From DATKAS01 sp963773315 (GTDB lineage: Bacteria > Actinomycetota > Acidimicrobiia > Acidimicrobiales > DATKAS01), in contig CAVZAF010000011.1 in assembly GCA_963773315.1 (NCBI GenBank), positions 310,001 to 374,000 on the forward strand: a DNA stretch of 64,000 bases, given 5' to 3'. This document shows positions 1-8,310 of the stretch, piece after piece (positions within the stretch are counted from its first letter, which is position 1; every line of letters starts with the position of its first letter). The translations under genes and the position numbers were made by a program. The notes under the pieces are model-generated. The model made no database searches, was not told the origin of the DNA, and saw nothing but the letters and a program-made list of their open reading frames with translations.

Positions 1-241
1 CCGTCGTCAGCGCGCGCCCACCGCTCTCGGGACCCAACGCCCAGAGACCGTGCGCCTCGTCGTGGACGAGCGGCATGCGCAGCCGTTCGGCCAGCATTTC
101 GACCGACAGATATCCGTCGGACGGCGTGCCACCGGGGAGCGGAACGCAGACGTCACCCTTGCAAAGCCCCTGTGGCTTCGCCTCCCAACCAGTCCGCGTC
201 GCGAAGTCTTCAGCGGCGATGGAGAGGGAATCAACGATCAT
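1..241 (-). CDS. N-terminal fragment of a probable redoxin/TlpA-like protein (cut by left edge)
   Basis: The leftward reading frame starts at ATG 241-239 and stays open for 80 codons to the window edge, so only the N-terminus is present. It reads MIVDSLSIAAEDFATRTGWE, followed by a short Gly-Leu-Cys-Lys-Gly-Asp-Val-Cys-Val-Pro motif at about residues 27-36. From memory, a motif of this kind sits before the thioredoxin fold in actinobacterial redoxin-domain proteins; that assignment is recall rather than a search. The thioredoxin fold and catalytic cysteines would lie outside the window. It is divergent from the PAC2 gene, with 34 bases between the two starts. Confidence 0.5.
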   Translation of the reverse strand, partial: MIVDSLSIAAEDFATRTGWEAKPQGLCKGDVCVPLPGGTPSDGYLSVEMLAERLRMPLVHDEAHGLWALGPESGGRALTT

Positions 242-275
242 GAGACGACGCTATCGGCCGGTAGGGTGATCAGCC

Positions 276-1157
276 ATGGAGCACGTGCGGTGGTCGTCGC
301 GACCCCGGCTTCGCACGCCTGTCGTGATCGCCGCGTTCGCAGGATGGAACGACGCGGGCGAGGCGGCATCGAACGCCGGTCACCACCTCGCCGACGTGTG
401 GACGACACGGCCCTTCGCGACGATCGACGCGGAAGACTTCTACGACTTCAGCTCGACGCGACCGCACGTGCGGCTCGTCGACGGCGGACAACGCGAGATC
501 GTGTGGCCGATCAACGAGCTCTCGGCGTCGTCGGTGCTCGGCGCCGACATGGACGTCGTGCTGCTGATCGGCACCGAGCCTCAGCTCAAGTGGCGCACGT
601 TCTGCTCCGAGGTGATCGAGGTCGTGACCGAGCTGAACGCTCGCATGCTCATCACGCTCGGCGCGCTGCTCGCCGAGGTCCCGCACTCACGGCCCGTCTC
701 GGTGATCGGCACCGCCGCCGACGCCACGCTCATCGAGCAACACGGGCTGCAGCGCTCCCGCTACGAAGGCCCGACTGGCATCGTCGGTGCGTTGCACGAT
801 GCGTGCAACACCGCCGGGCTGCCGTCGCTCTCGCTGTGGGCCGCGGTACCCGCGTACGTGCAGGGAGCGCCCTCGCCCAAGGCGGCACTCGCCCTCGTCG
901 AGCGGGTCGGCGACGTGCTCGACCTCATGATCCCGACGACGGCACTCGAGATCGCGTCGGCGGCCTACGAGCGCGAGGTCGATGAGGTCGTCACGAACGA
1001 CGACGAGCTGTCCGGGTACGTGCGCCGCCTGGAAGACATGGTCGACAGCGGCGAGCCCTTCGGCGACGACGAGGACGAAGCGATCAGCGACGACGACACG
1101 GTCGACGACCTCGTCGAGGAGCTCGAGCGGTTCCTGCGCGATCAGCAAGGCGACTGA
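276..1157 (+). CDS. PAC2 family protein (proteasome assembly chaperone homologue)
   Basis: The 293-residue protein opens with a conserved PAC2 core (PVVIAAFAGWNDAGEAAS, about residues 15-32) and continues with the alternating hydrophobic strands of this fold. The C-terminal 40 residues are strongly acidic (runs of Asp and Glu). PAC2 proteins in eukaryotes chaperone 20S proteasome assembly. Actinobacteria have proteasomes and carry PAC2 homologues, but their exact role is not settled, so function is inferred from family only. Length is normal for the actinobacterial family. The start ATG 276 lies just after the divergent redoxin-like gene. The stop codon lies inside a 28-bp tandem duplication that also contains the start of the next gene. 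Confidence 0.85.
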   Translation: MEHVRWSSRPRLRTPVVIAAFAGWNDAGEAASNAGHHLADVWTTRPFATIDAEDFYDFSSTRPHVRLVDGGQREIVWPINELSASSVLGADMDVVLLIGTEPQLKWRTFCSEVIEVVTELNARMLITLGALLAEVPHSRPVSVIGTAADATLIEQHGLQRSRYEGPTGIVGALHDACNTAGLPSLSLWAAVPAYVQGAPSPKAALALVERVGDVLDLMIPTTALEIASAAYEREVDEVVTNDDELSGYVRRLEDMVDSGEPFGDDEDEAISDDDTVDDLVEELERFLRDQQGD

Positions 1158-1209
1158 CATGACGCTCGTACCGAGCGGCGGCTGACATGGCGCTCGTGCC
1201 GAGCTGCGT
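1154..1209 (+). repeat. 28-bp imperfect tandem duplication at a stop/start junction
   Basis: Bases 1154-1181 and 1182-1209 are two adjacent copies of one unit beginning CTGACATG and continuing CGCTCGT-CCGAGC, with about four mismatches. Copy 1 carries the PAC2 stop TGA (1155-1157) and an ATG at 1159 that opens an eight-codon frame (M-T-L-V-P-S-G-G) ending at 1185. Copy 2 carries the ATG at 1187 used by the next gene (M-A-L-V-P-S-C...). The first copy therefore looks like a duplicated translation start reduced to a leader frame. Confidence 0.85.
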
Positions 1210-1657
1210 GTGGAAGGCGACGCCCCAGCTGATCATCGCCCTCGACGAACGCTTCGGCGAACCGGTCGACGCGTACGTGAATGGATCGCAGGTCTGGATC
1301 CGAGACGACGGCCCCGGTGGAGCGGCACTCGAATGGCGCTTGCATCCGATCGCTCGGTACTCGCGCCCGACCGCGGTCGACACCTACGAGGTCTTCTCGG
1401 TCACGGCTCTCGCGCTCGCCAACGGCGAGGCGCCACCCGCGCCCGTCGACCAGCTCTGGGACGGCCTCGAGGCGTTCCCGACCGAAGGCGACGAGATCGA
1501 GCCGGCACCGCTCGCCGCCGCGGTTGCCGACGCGCTCGGCATCGCGCCCGACGCCGCTGGGCTTGTCGACCACGACCGTGTCGGCGACGCGTGGGAGATG
1601 AGTCAGGGCAACGTGTCGATCATCGACGCGTTGCTGCAGCAGCTCTCGGCGGGTTGA
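1187..1657 (+). CDS. Conserved-looking hypothetical protein, 156 aa
   Basis: I do not recognise this family. The protein is soluble and acidic, with no signal peptide or membrane segment, and starts M-A-L-V-P-S-C-V-W-K. It has one Cys near the N-terminus and a Trp-rich early half (VWK, VWIRDD, EWRLHP), and ends with a helix-like Ile-Ile-Asp-Ala-Leu-Leu-Gln-Gln. Codon use matches its neighbours and the frame is uninterrupted, supporting a real gene. ATG 1187 is chosen because the 28-bp duplication places a copy of the same start context 28 bases upstream that leads only to an eight-codon frame. It follows PAC2 by 29 bases, so the two are probably co-transcribed. It converges on the NUDIX gene. 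Confidence 0.6.
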   Translation: MALVPSCVWKATPQLIIALDERFGEPVDAYVNGSQVWIRDDGPGGAALEWRLHPIARYSRPTAVDTYEVFSVTALALANGEAPPAPVDQLWDGLEAFPTEGDEIEPAPLAAAVADALGIAPDAAGLVDHDRVGDAWEMSQGNVSIIDALLQQLSAG

Positions 1658-1666
1658 GTCGCGGAG

Positions 1667-2372
1667 TCAGTCGTCCCCGCGCCAGACAGGCGCACGGGGC
1701 TTGTCGAACTGCACATCGACCGGTTCACCGCGGATCGCTGCGAACGCCGCCGGCCCCCACCGGTCGAGGCCGACGATCGGGAACGGCATGTCGTCGGGGC
1801 TGAACCACCCGACGTCCGCGGTCTCGAGCGGATGACGTTGCAGCGCCCCACCCGTGGCCTTGCAGTGAAACACCAGCGAGTAGAGCGGCACGCGGGTGAA
1901 CCCCATGCGCAAGCCGTCGATCACGGCGATCAGCCGGAGCACCTCGCACTCGATCCCGGTCTCCTCGAGCACCTCTTTCACCGCGACCTCCGCGGGCGAG
2001 TAGCCCACGTCGGCCCAGCCCGTCGGGTAGAGCCAGATGCCCGAGTCCGACCGCTGGACCAGCAGGATCTGCCCTTCGTCGTTGCCGACGACGGCCCCGA
2101 CCGCGACCTTCGGCGTCACGTATCCGGGCACGCCCTCACCGACCGTGTCGAGCCACTCCTGCAGGAAGTGCCCCGCCTCGCGTCGCACTTCGAGGTCTTC
2201 CTCGGCCGCGGCCCGCATGTCGGAAGCGACCTTCAGCACCTCTTCGAACCGCTCGCGCTCGTACAGACTCTGCGTGAAGCCGAGGCCGGTGCGCGCGATG
2301 CCGGCGAGCGCTTCGCTCCAGCGGAGCAGCTCTTGCGTGAAGTCCTCGGGACTGGCGGGCAGCGTCCGACAC
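1667..2372 (-). CDS. NUDIX hydrolase with N-terminal helical domain (apparent frameshift near the start)
   Basis: The main frame encodes a NUDIX domain of the type that carries an N-terminal helical extension. The box region reads G-W-A-D-V-G-Y-S-P-A-E, then V-K-E-V-L-E-E-T-G-I. The Glu metal ligands EExG are present, but the first box Glu position is Tyr and the usual Arg is Lys. Such enzymes cleave nucleoside-diphosphate-X compounds; the substrate here is unknown. Upstream of the GTG at 2239, the same frame continues with typical family sequence (LLRWSEALAGIARTGLGFTQ), but it has no start before an in-frame stop. A GTG at 2372 begins a plausible N-terminus (M-S-D-A-A-R-Q) in another frame. 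Removing one base near 2351 joins the two. Convergent with the upstream hypothetical gene. Confidence 0.8.
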
Positions 2373-2384
2373 CGCGGTGGAGGC

Positions 2385-3730
2385 TAACGCCGTCTCACGT
2401 GCGGCTCGCCACGCGGGCCGCGACCAGCACGGGGTCCCAGACGGGTGAGAACGGCGGCGCGTACCCGAGGTCGAGGTCGATCATCTCGCGAGACGTTCAT
2501 TCGCGCAGTGATGGCCGTCGCCAGCACGTCGATGCGCTTCGCCGCACCCTCCTCGCCGACGATCTGCCCGCCCAGGAGCCGACCAGTGCGCTCCTCGGTG
2601 ACGAGCTTGACGGTCGTGCGCTTGCGGCCGGGCAGGTAGCGGGCGCGGGTGCTCCCTTCGATGACCGTGCTCCTGAACGCGAACCCGGCCTCGCCCGCCT
2701 CCCGCTCGGACAGCCCGGTGCGCGCGATCTCGGTGTGGCAGATCCGCGTGATCGCGGTGCCGACGACGCCTCCGAACGTCGCGTAGCCACCGCCGATGTT
2801 GATGCCCGCGACTCGCGACTGCTTGTTCGCGACCGTGCCGAGCGCGATGTGCACCGGCCGCCCACTGACGCGGTGGACGCTCTCGCAGCAGTCGCCCGCG
2901 GCCCACACTCCGTCGACCGAGGTCTGCTGCCGACGATCGACCCGCACCGCGTCGCGCACTCCGACGTCGAGCCCTGACTCCTTCGCGAGCGCCGAGTTGG
3001 GGGCGACGCCGATCCCCAGCACGACGAGATCGGCCTCGAGGTCTCCGGCGTCGGTCAGGACTCGCCCCGGCTCGAAGCCGGTCACCGCCCGTTCGAGGTG
3101 CACGTCGATGCCGAACTCCCGCATGGCCGCGACGACGAGCTCCGCCATGTCCGGGTCGAGCGAGCGCATCACTTGCTCGCTCGCCTCGATGAGAGTGACC
3201 GGCGTGCCGCGGTTGACGAACGCCTCGGCCATCTCGAGCCCGATGTACCCGCCCCCGACGACCACGACGTGTCGCAGGTCTTCGCGCGTCGCATGGCCGA
3301 GCAGCTCTTGCGCGTCATCGAGCGTCTGCACACCGAGGACGTGCTCGCTGGCGATGCCCGGAAGGTCGGGGCGTATCGGCATGCCGCCCGTCGCCACGAG
3401 GGCCTGGTCGAACCCGAGCCGCAGGGTGCGGTCGTGCTCCAGGGCTCGCACCTCGACCTCACGGGCGTCGAGGTCGATCGCGGTCACCTCGTGCCGCATG
3501 CGGACGTCCACGCGGAAGCGGTCACGGAATGCCTGTGGCGTGCGGGCCACGAGCTCGTCGAGGGTGCCCACTTCGCCACCGACGAGGTACGGGATGCCAC
3601 ACGCGGAGTAGGAGGTGTAGTTCCCGCGCTCGAACGCGACGATCTCCATGTCGGGACGCGTCTTGCGCACCTGCGACACGGCGGCCATGCCGCCCGCGTC
3701 TCCCCCGATGATCACGAGCCGCTCGGCCAC
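2385..3730 (-). CDS. FAD/NAD(P)-dependent CoA-disulfide-reductase-like oxidoreductase (3' frameshift)
   Basis: The N-terminal FAD Rossmann motif is VIIGGDAGGMAA (about residues 6-17). It is followed by the catalytic-cysteine loop SYSACGIPYLVGG with Cys44, as in CoA-disulfide reductases and related single-Cys peroxidases/oxidases. A second dinucleotide motif, VVVVGGGYIGLEMAEAF, lies near residue 155, and the FAD-binding WAAGDCCE near 275. These enzymes reduce disulfides such as CoA-S-S-CoA with NAD(P)H. The last 30 codons of the long frame are not family-like. A one-base shift near 2480 restores a standard ending (MIDLDLGYAPPFSPVWDPVL) with its stop at 2385-2387, so an extra base is likely. 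It is divergent from the four-Cys miniprotein gene at 3763. Confidence 0.85.
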
Positions 3731-3762
3731 CGCGCGCAGGATAGGGGTGCGAGCATGGAGGG

Positions 3763-3948
3763 ATGGCCGTGCGTGACGACTGCCGCCACTATTCGACTCG
3801 CTCGCTCGCCACAGGTGACCGAGTGGAGAAGTGCCGGCTGTCGGTCAACGACGACGCTCCGTTCGGCTGCCCGGAGGGTTGTCTCTTCTTCGAGCCGCGA
3901 GCAGGGATGTCGGTGGGCTGGACGGTCACCGATCCCGACGACGACTGA
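3763..3948 (+). CDS. Small four-cysteine protein, 61 aa
   Basis: The 61-residue protein has cysteines at positions 7, 24, 36 and 40 (C-x16-C-x11-C-x3-C) in a hydrophilic, acidic chain ending in Asp-Asp-Asp. The start at ATG 3763 is preceded by GGAGG about four bases away, which supports translation. I recall similar short proteins in actinobacterial genomes, with the Cys-Pro-Glu-Gly-Cys-Leu-Phe-Phe-Glu-Pro segment conserved, but know no function for them. Four spaced cysteines in so small a protein suggest a bound metal or Fe-S cluster; this is inference. Its 3' end overlaps the end of the convergent gene at 3926 by 23 bases. Confidence 0.7.
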   Translation: MAVRDDCRHYSTRSLATGDRVEKCRLSVNDDAPFGCPEGCLFFEPRAGMSVGWTVTDPDDD

Positions 3949-4372
3949 GGTGGGTGTAGGCCTTCCACGCCCCCCAGGTGATGCCCGGGTCTTGCAGCGC
4001 CGGATCGATGTCGGCCCAGGTCGCGGGCGTGAGGTCGTACACGTCTTCGGGGAACGCGCGGACTGCGAAGTCGTCGCGTCTCGCCGCCTCGGGCACGCCC
4101 GCATCGCGGAGGACGTGCGTCGGGTACCGCACCGCGCCCCGGAGGATCGAAAGGGGGTTCGTGCGCTGCTCGTCGATGTCGGTCTCGAGGAGCACGCGCA
4201 CCGCGGCTCCGACCTCGGCGCGGGCTCGTTGCCCCGCGTCTCGTGCGGCTTCGATCATCTCCGCGTCGGGCTCACGGCCCGCCCTGCTCGCGACACCCAC
4301 CACCGCGCGCACCACCCAGCCCGGGATCGCGTCTTCGATGGCGACTGCCAGCTTCTCGGCCGGCGGCTCCAT
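3926..4372 (-). CDS. Uncharacterised protein translationally coupled to larE, 148 aa
   Basis: Not recognised. The 148-residue protein begins MEPPAEKLAVAIEDAIPGWV and is largely helical and charged, with no membrane segment. It has no Cys or His cluster. A C-terminal segment (VYDLTPATWADIDPALQDPG) has alternating acidic residues. The start ATG (4372-4370) shares one base with the stop TGA of larE (4374-4372), a TGATG junction indicating translational coupling. It is the third gene of an alaX-larE-unknown set, so a link to sulfur transfer or tRNA quality control is possible but unproven. The 3' end runs 23 bases into the convergent four-Cys gene. Confidence 0.7.
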   Translation of the reverse strand: MEPPAEKLAVAIEDAIPGWVVRAVVGVASRAGREPDAEMIEAARDAGQRARAEVGAAVRVLLETDIDEQRTNPLSILRGAVRYPTHVLRDAGVPEAARRDDFAVRAFPEDVYDLTPATWADIDPALQDPGITWGAWKAYTHLSRRRDR

Positions 4373-5176
4373 CAGAGCAGCGCGTTCAGGTTCCCCGACC
4401 GCAATCCCTCGAGGTCGAGCGTCACCCAGGAGTAGCCCGCCGCCTTCACCGCCTCGACGACCTCGAGTCGTCGTTCGATCGCGCGCGGAGCACGCTCGAT
4501 GGGAAGCTCGATCCGCGCCACCTTCCCGTAGTGACGCACTCGCAGCTCGGGGAAGCCCAGGGCGCGAAGGCCGGCCTCGGCTCGCTCGACCTGTCCGAGC
4601 ACTCCGATCGTGACGGGGGTGCCGTAGGGGACACGCGACGCGAGGCACGCAGCCGCGGGCTTGTCCCACGTGCGCAGCCCGAGGTCACGCGAGGCGGCAC
4701 GCACGTCGTCCTTCGTGAAACCCGCCTCGACGAGTGGGAACCGAGCACCTCGTTCGGCAGCCGGCGCGCTGGCCCGGCCGATGGTCGCCAAGATCGTCGA
4801 CGTTCACGCCGAGCACCACGGTCGCTGACTCGACCTCGGCCAGCGGCGCCAGCGCGTCCATCAACGACGTCTTGCACCAGAAGCAGCGATCGCCGTCGTT
4901 GGCGATGTAGGCGTCGTGCGACAGCTCGTCGGTCTCGACCTCGGTCCACCGGAGTCCCCACTCGCGCGCCAACGCTGCGCAGTCGGTTCGTTCGGACGCT
5001 GCGAGTGAGCTCGATACCGCAGTCACACAGTGGACATGGTCGGCGCCGAGCGTCCGCGTCGCGACCGACGCGAGGAACGCCGAGTCCGCGCCGCCGGAGA
5101 ACGCGACCACGACGTCGCCGATCGAACGAAGCTCGGCTTCGAGCCGCGCCAGTCGTGGGAGCGTGACGTCAGGCAT
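4372..5176 (-). CDS. larE: LarE-type ATP-dependent sulfur transferase, three-cysteine form (apparent frameshift)
   Basis: LarE is a PP-loop sulfurtransferase that builds the nickel-pincer cofactor of lactate racemase and related enzymes. The PP-loop SGGADS is at residues 27-32. Cys98 and Cys101 form CFWC, and a third Cys (about 177) lies in AACLASR. Three cysteines in these places match the Fe-S-cluster-bearing LarE type rather than the single sacrificial-Cys type. The frame breaks near 4765 after the conserved GVNVDDLGDHRPGQRA. Dropping one G restores AAERGARFPLVEAGFTK and the normal C-terminus, ending at 4372. ATG 5176 is chosen since it overlaps the alaX end by eight bases; ATG 5191 is an alternative. 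No larA, larB or larC is seen in this window. Confidence 0.85.
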
Positions 5177-5906
5177 CGACGGCTCCGTCATCGACCACTT
5201 CAAGGCGGATGCGCTTGTTCCCCTTGCCCTTCGACTCGGTCTTCGTGACGCGGATGCGGCCGACCTCACCGGTCGAGCGCACGTGCGTGCCACCGTCGGC
5301 CTGCTTGTCGAGTCCGACGATGTCGACGACGCGGATCTCGGGCACTGACTCCGGCACGAGGCTGATCTTGGTGCGGATGAGGTCGTCGTCGAGCACCGCT
5401 TCGGCACGCGGCAAGAACGACACCTCGATCGGACGATCCGCGGCGAGCTCGGCGTTCACGAGATGTTCGACACGGGGACCGAAGCCCTCTGGCAGCGGAT
5501 CGAACTCGAAGTCCATGCGGGCCGACAACGGCTCCATGTTCCCGCCGGTCACCGGCACGCGCCATTCGTTCCAGATCACGCCGCAGAGCACGTGCAGCGC
5601 GGTGTGCGTGCGCATCAACGCGTGGCGACGATCCCAGTCGACCTCGGCCTCGACGTCGGCGCCGACCGTTGGTGGCACTCCGTCAACGATGTGCCAGACG
5701 AGCCCGTCTGCCTTGCGCACGTCGGTGACGCTCACCCCACCGATCACGCCCGTGTCGTGTGGCTGGCCACCGCCAGTGGGGTAGAACGCGCTGCGATCGA
5801 GGGCCACGGCACCGTCTCGCACGGCGACCACCTTGGCCGAGAAGGTGCGCAGATAGGCGTCACGCAGGTACAGCGAATCGGTGCTGGAGAGGTCGCCCAT
5901 CGCCAA
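5169..5906 (-). CDS. Alanyl-tRNA editing protein (AlaX type)
   Basis: A free-standing relative of the AlaRS editing domain that hydrolyses mischarged Ser- or Gly-tRNA(Ala). The N-terminal barrel part contains DRSAFYPTGGGQPHDTG, the family signature. The zinc site is HTALH within MRTHTALHVLCG, plus a later Cys/His contribution from GLDKQADGGTHVRSTGEVG. At 245 residues it is the usual length of the longer AlaX forms. The C-terminus is Lys/Arg-rich (KTESKGKGNKRIRLE), consistent with RNA binding. It is first in a leftward set with larE (eight-base overlap) and divergent from the binding-protein gene at 6037, leaving 130 bases for both promoters. Confidence 0.9.
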   Translation of the reverse strand: MAMGDLSSTDSLYLRDAYLRTFSAKVVAVRDGAVALDRSAFYPTGGGQPHDTGVIGGVSVTDVRKADGLVWHIVDGVPPTVGADVEAEVDWDRRHALMRTHTALHVLCGVIWNEWRVPVTGGNMEPLSARMDFEFDPLPEGFGPRVEHLVNAELAADRPIEVSFLPRAEAVLDDDLIRTKISLVPESVPEIRVVDIVGLDKQADGGTHVRSTGEVGRIRVTKTESKGKGNKRIRLEVVDDGAVDA

Positions 5907-6036
5907 AGATCATGCCCCGTTCCAACCCTGTTGCGGAACGGTGACAGGACTGCAGATACGCCAGGACCAGCACCTATGCTCACGCCCTAACTTGAACGGA
6001 CCCGGTCGATCCTGACCGGCCATGGAAGGTAGGGAC

Positions 6037-7230
6037 ATGCGAGTAGGAAAACTCTTCGGCGCTGGGGCGCTGTTGCTGTCGCTGGGCCTCTTCGCCGCAG
6101 CATGCGGTGACGACAGCGGCAGCAGCTCAGCGACGACCGGCGGCGGCAGCAGCGCCACGACGGCCAGCGGAAGTGCCGCGGCGCCGGGCGCTGCGAAGTG
6201 CAACGGCGTTGCGCTCGGCTTCTTCGGCGCACTCACCGGCGACAACGCCAACCTCGGCGTGAACATCGAGCAGGGCGTCGAGCTCGCCGTCGACCAGTTC
6301 AACGACCGCCAACGCCGACTGCCAGGTCACAGTCAAGAAGTTCGACAGCCAGGGCAGCCCGGACCAGGCTCCGGCGCTTGCGAAGCAGGCGATCGACGAC
6401 GCATCCGTCATCGGCATCGTGGGCCCGGCGTTCTCGGGCGAGTCCAAGGTGGCCGACCCGCTGTTCGACGAGGCGGGTCTCCCGATCATCACCCCGTCGG
6501 CCACGAACCCGACGCTCGCCGAGAACGGGTGGAAGATCTTCCACCGGGCGCTCGGCAACGACGCCTCCCAGGGCCCCGGCGCGGCGACCTACATCGACTC
6601 GACGCTGAAGGCCTCCAAGGTCTTCGTGATCGACGACGCGAGCGAGTACGGCAAGGGTCTCGCCGACCAGGTCAGCTCGACGCTCGGCTCGAAGGTCGTC
6701 GGCACCGACACCATCGACCCGTCGGCAACCGACTATCTCGGCCACGGTCACCAAGGTGAAGGACGCCCAGCCGGACGCCGTCTTCTTCGGTGGCTACTAC
6801 GCCCAGGCTGGTCCGCTGTCCAAGCAGCTCCGTGATGCCGGCGTCACCGCCACGCTCGTGTTCGGCGACGGTGTCCTCGACCCCGGGTACATCGAGGGTG
6901 CCGGCAGCGCTGCTGAAGGCGCGATCATCACCTGCCCGTGCGCCCCGGTCGACGCCTCATCGGACTTCGCGAAGGCCTACCAGGCCAAGTTCAACATCGC
7001 CCCTGGCACCTACACGGCCGAGGCCTACGACTCGGCGAACTTCTTCCTCGCCGGGATCGCCTCGGGCGCCCAGGCCGCGTGATGCCCTGAACACCTACGT
7101 CAGCACGCAGTCCTACAAGGGCATCACGAAGACCATGAAGTTCGATGCGAAGGGCGAGGTCTCCGACGTCGCCATCTACGCGAACACGGTCAAGGACGGG
7201 AAGATCGAGTCGGTCGGCCTGATCCAATAG
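6037..7230 (+). CDS. Branched-chain amino-acid-type ABC transporter, lipoprotein binding protein 1 (three apparent frameshifts)
   Basis: A periplasmic-binding-fold lipoprotein of the Leu/Ile/Val (Peripla_BP_6) family that would deliver substrate to the LivHMGF transporter. ATG 6037 is preferred over 6022 because AGGTAGGG lies directly before it. The protein starts MRVGKLFGAGALLLSLGLF and then Ala-Ala-Ala-Cys, a lipobox, followed by a Ser/Thr/Gly-rich linker. Family sequence continues through QGVELAVDQFN, IGIVGPAFSGESKVADP, DDASEYGKGLADQV and GTYTAEAYDSANFF to the stop at 7230, but in three different frames. One extra base near 6306 (C), 6737 (C) and 7080 (T) explains every break, giving about 396 residues. 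Three indels in one conserved gene point to sequence error rather than decay. First gene of the liv operon. Confidence 0.85.
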
Positions 7231-7260
7231 GCTCGCCGAATTCTGAAGACCCGCAGTAGC

Positions 7261-7295
7261 CGAGACCGGGAGCGACTCGCTCGCTCCCGGTCTCG
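7261..7295 (+). terminator. Strong hairpin between binding-protein gene and livH
   Basis: Bases 7261-7275 (CGAGACCGGGAGCGA) pair perfectly with 7281-7295 around a five-base loop, a 15-bp GC-rich stem. No T-run follows. It lies 30 bases after the binding-protein stop and 27 before livH. A stem here typically blocks 3' decay or causes partial termination, so the binding protein is made in excess over the membrane subunits; that role is inferred. Confidence 0.75.
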
Positions 7296-7322
7296 CGCGT
7301 TGAGACACCTTCGGGGGTAGGT

Positions 7323-8310
7323 GTGGGCGTGCTCGCAACCAGCTTCTTCCATCCGGACTGGTCACTTCTCCGCGACCAGTTCTGGAGCCTCACGGTGGGC
7401 GGGCTGAGCGCAGGCTCGATCTACGCCCTTGTGGCCCTCGGCTACACGCTGGTGTACGGCGTCCTGCGGCTCATCAACTTCGCGCACTCCGAGATCTTCA
7501 TGTTCGGCACGTTCGGTGCCGTGTACGCCACGCGCTTCCTCGGCGTCGACCCGAAGGACTCGATCCAGACCGGGTTCACGCTCATCGCAGTGCTCCTCGT
7601 CTGCCTCGCGTTTGCGATGCTGTGGTCGGGCGGCGCCGCGGTGCTCCTCGAGCGGATCGCGTACCGGCCCCTCCGCAAACGAGGAGCCACCCGACTCGCC
7701 GCCCTGATCTCGGCCATCGGTGCGTCGCTTGCGATGCAGCAGCTGATGGCACTACGGCTCAAGCACGGCACAAACCAGGTCGCTTTCCCGCGGCTCGTCG
7801 CCCACAAGACGGTGTTCACCTTCTTCGGGGCCGACATCCGCAACGACCAGATCATCGTGATCGTGTCCGCACTCGTCATGATGGTCGCCCTCGACCAGTT
7901 CGTGGGCCGCACTCGCCTCGGTCGTGGCATCAGAGCCGTCTCACAAGACTCCGAGACCGCGACGCTGATGGGAGTCAACATCGACCGCGTCGTGATGTTG
8001 ACGTTCCTGCTCGGCGGCCTCATGGCGGGCGCCGCCGGGCTTCTCTATCGTCTTCTTCCTCGAGGTCACGAAGTTCAACGTCGGGTTCACCATCGGGATC
8101 AAGGCCTTTACGGCGGCGGTGCTCGGAGGCATCGGCAACTTGAGGGGCGCCCTGCTCGGCGGCCTCATGCTCGGCCTCATCGAGAATTACGGGTCGGCGC
8201 TGTGGGGCACCGAGTGGAAGGACGTCATCGCGTTCCTGGTGCTCGTGCTCGTGCTGATGGTCAGGCCCACCGGTCTCCTCGGTGAGTCTCTGGGGAAGGC
8301 GCGGGTATGA
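7323..8310 (+). CDS. livH: Branched-chain amino-acid ABC transporter permease LivH (apparent frameshift)
   Basis: An inner-membrane permease with about eight hydrophobic segments. It contains the LivH pattern GLSAGSIYALVALGYTLVYG near the N-terminus and the cytoplasmic loop RTRLGRGIRAVSQDSETATLMGV that contacts the ATPases, with GVNIDRVVMLTFLLGG following. Near 8048 the frame shifts after AAGLLY. Removing one C after TAT gives VFFLEVTKFNVGFTIGIKAF, the normal second EAA-like region, and a C-terminus ending MVRPTGLLGESLGKARV at 8310. The start is GTG 7323. The stop overlaps the livM start by four bases (ATGA). The protein is about 328 residues, slightly longer than E. coli LivH. Confidence 0.9.

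Noticed and set aside
6300..7090. Programmed ribosomal frameshifting in the binding-protein gene
   Set aside because: There are three shifts in one gene with no slippery heptamer or shared site, and similar shifts occur in unrelated genes; sequence error is simpler.
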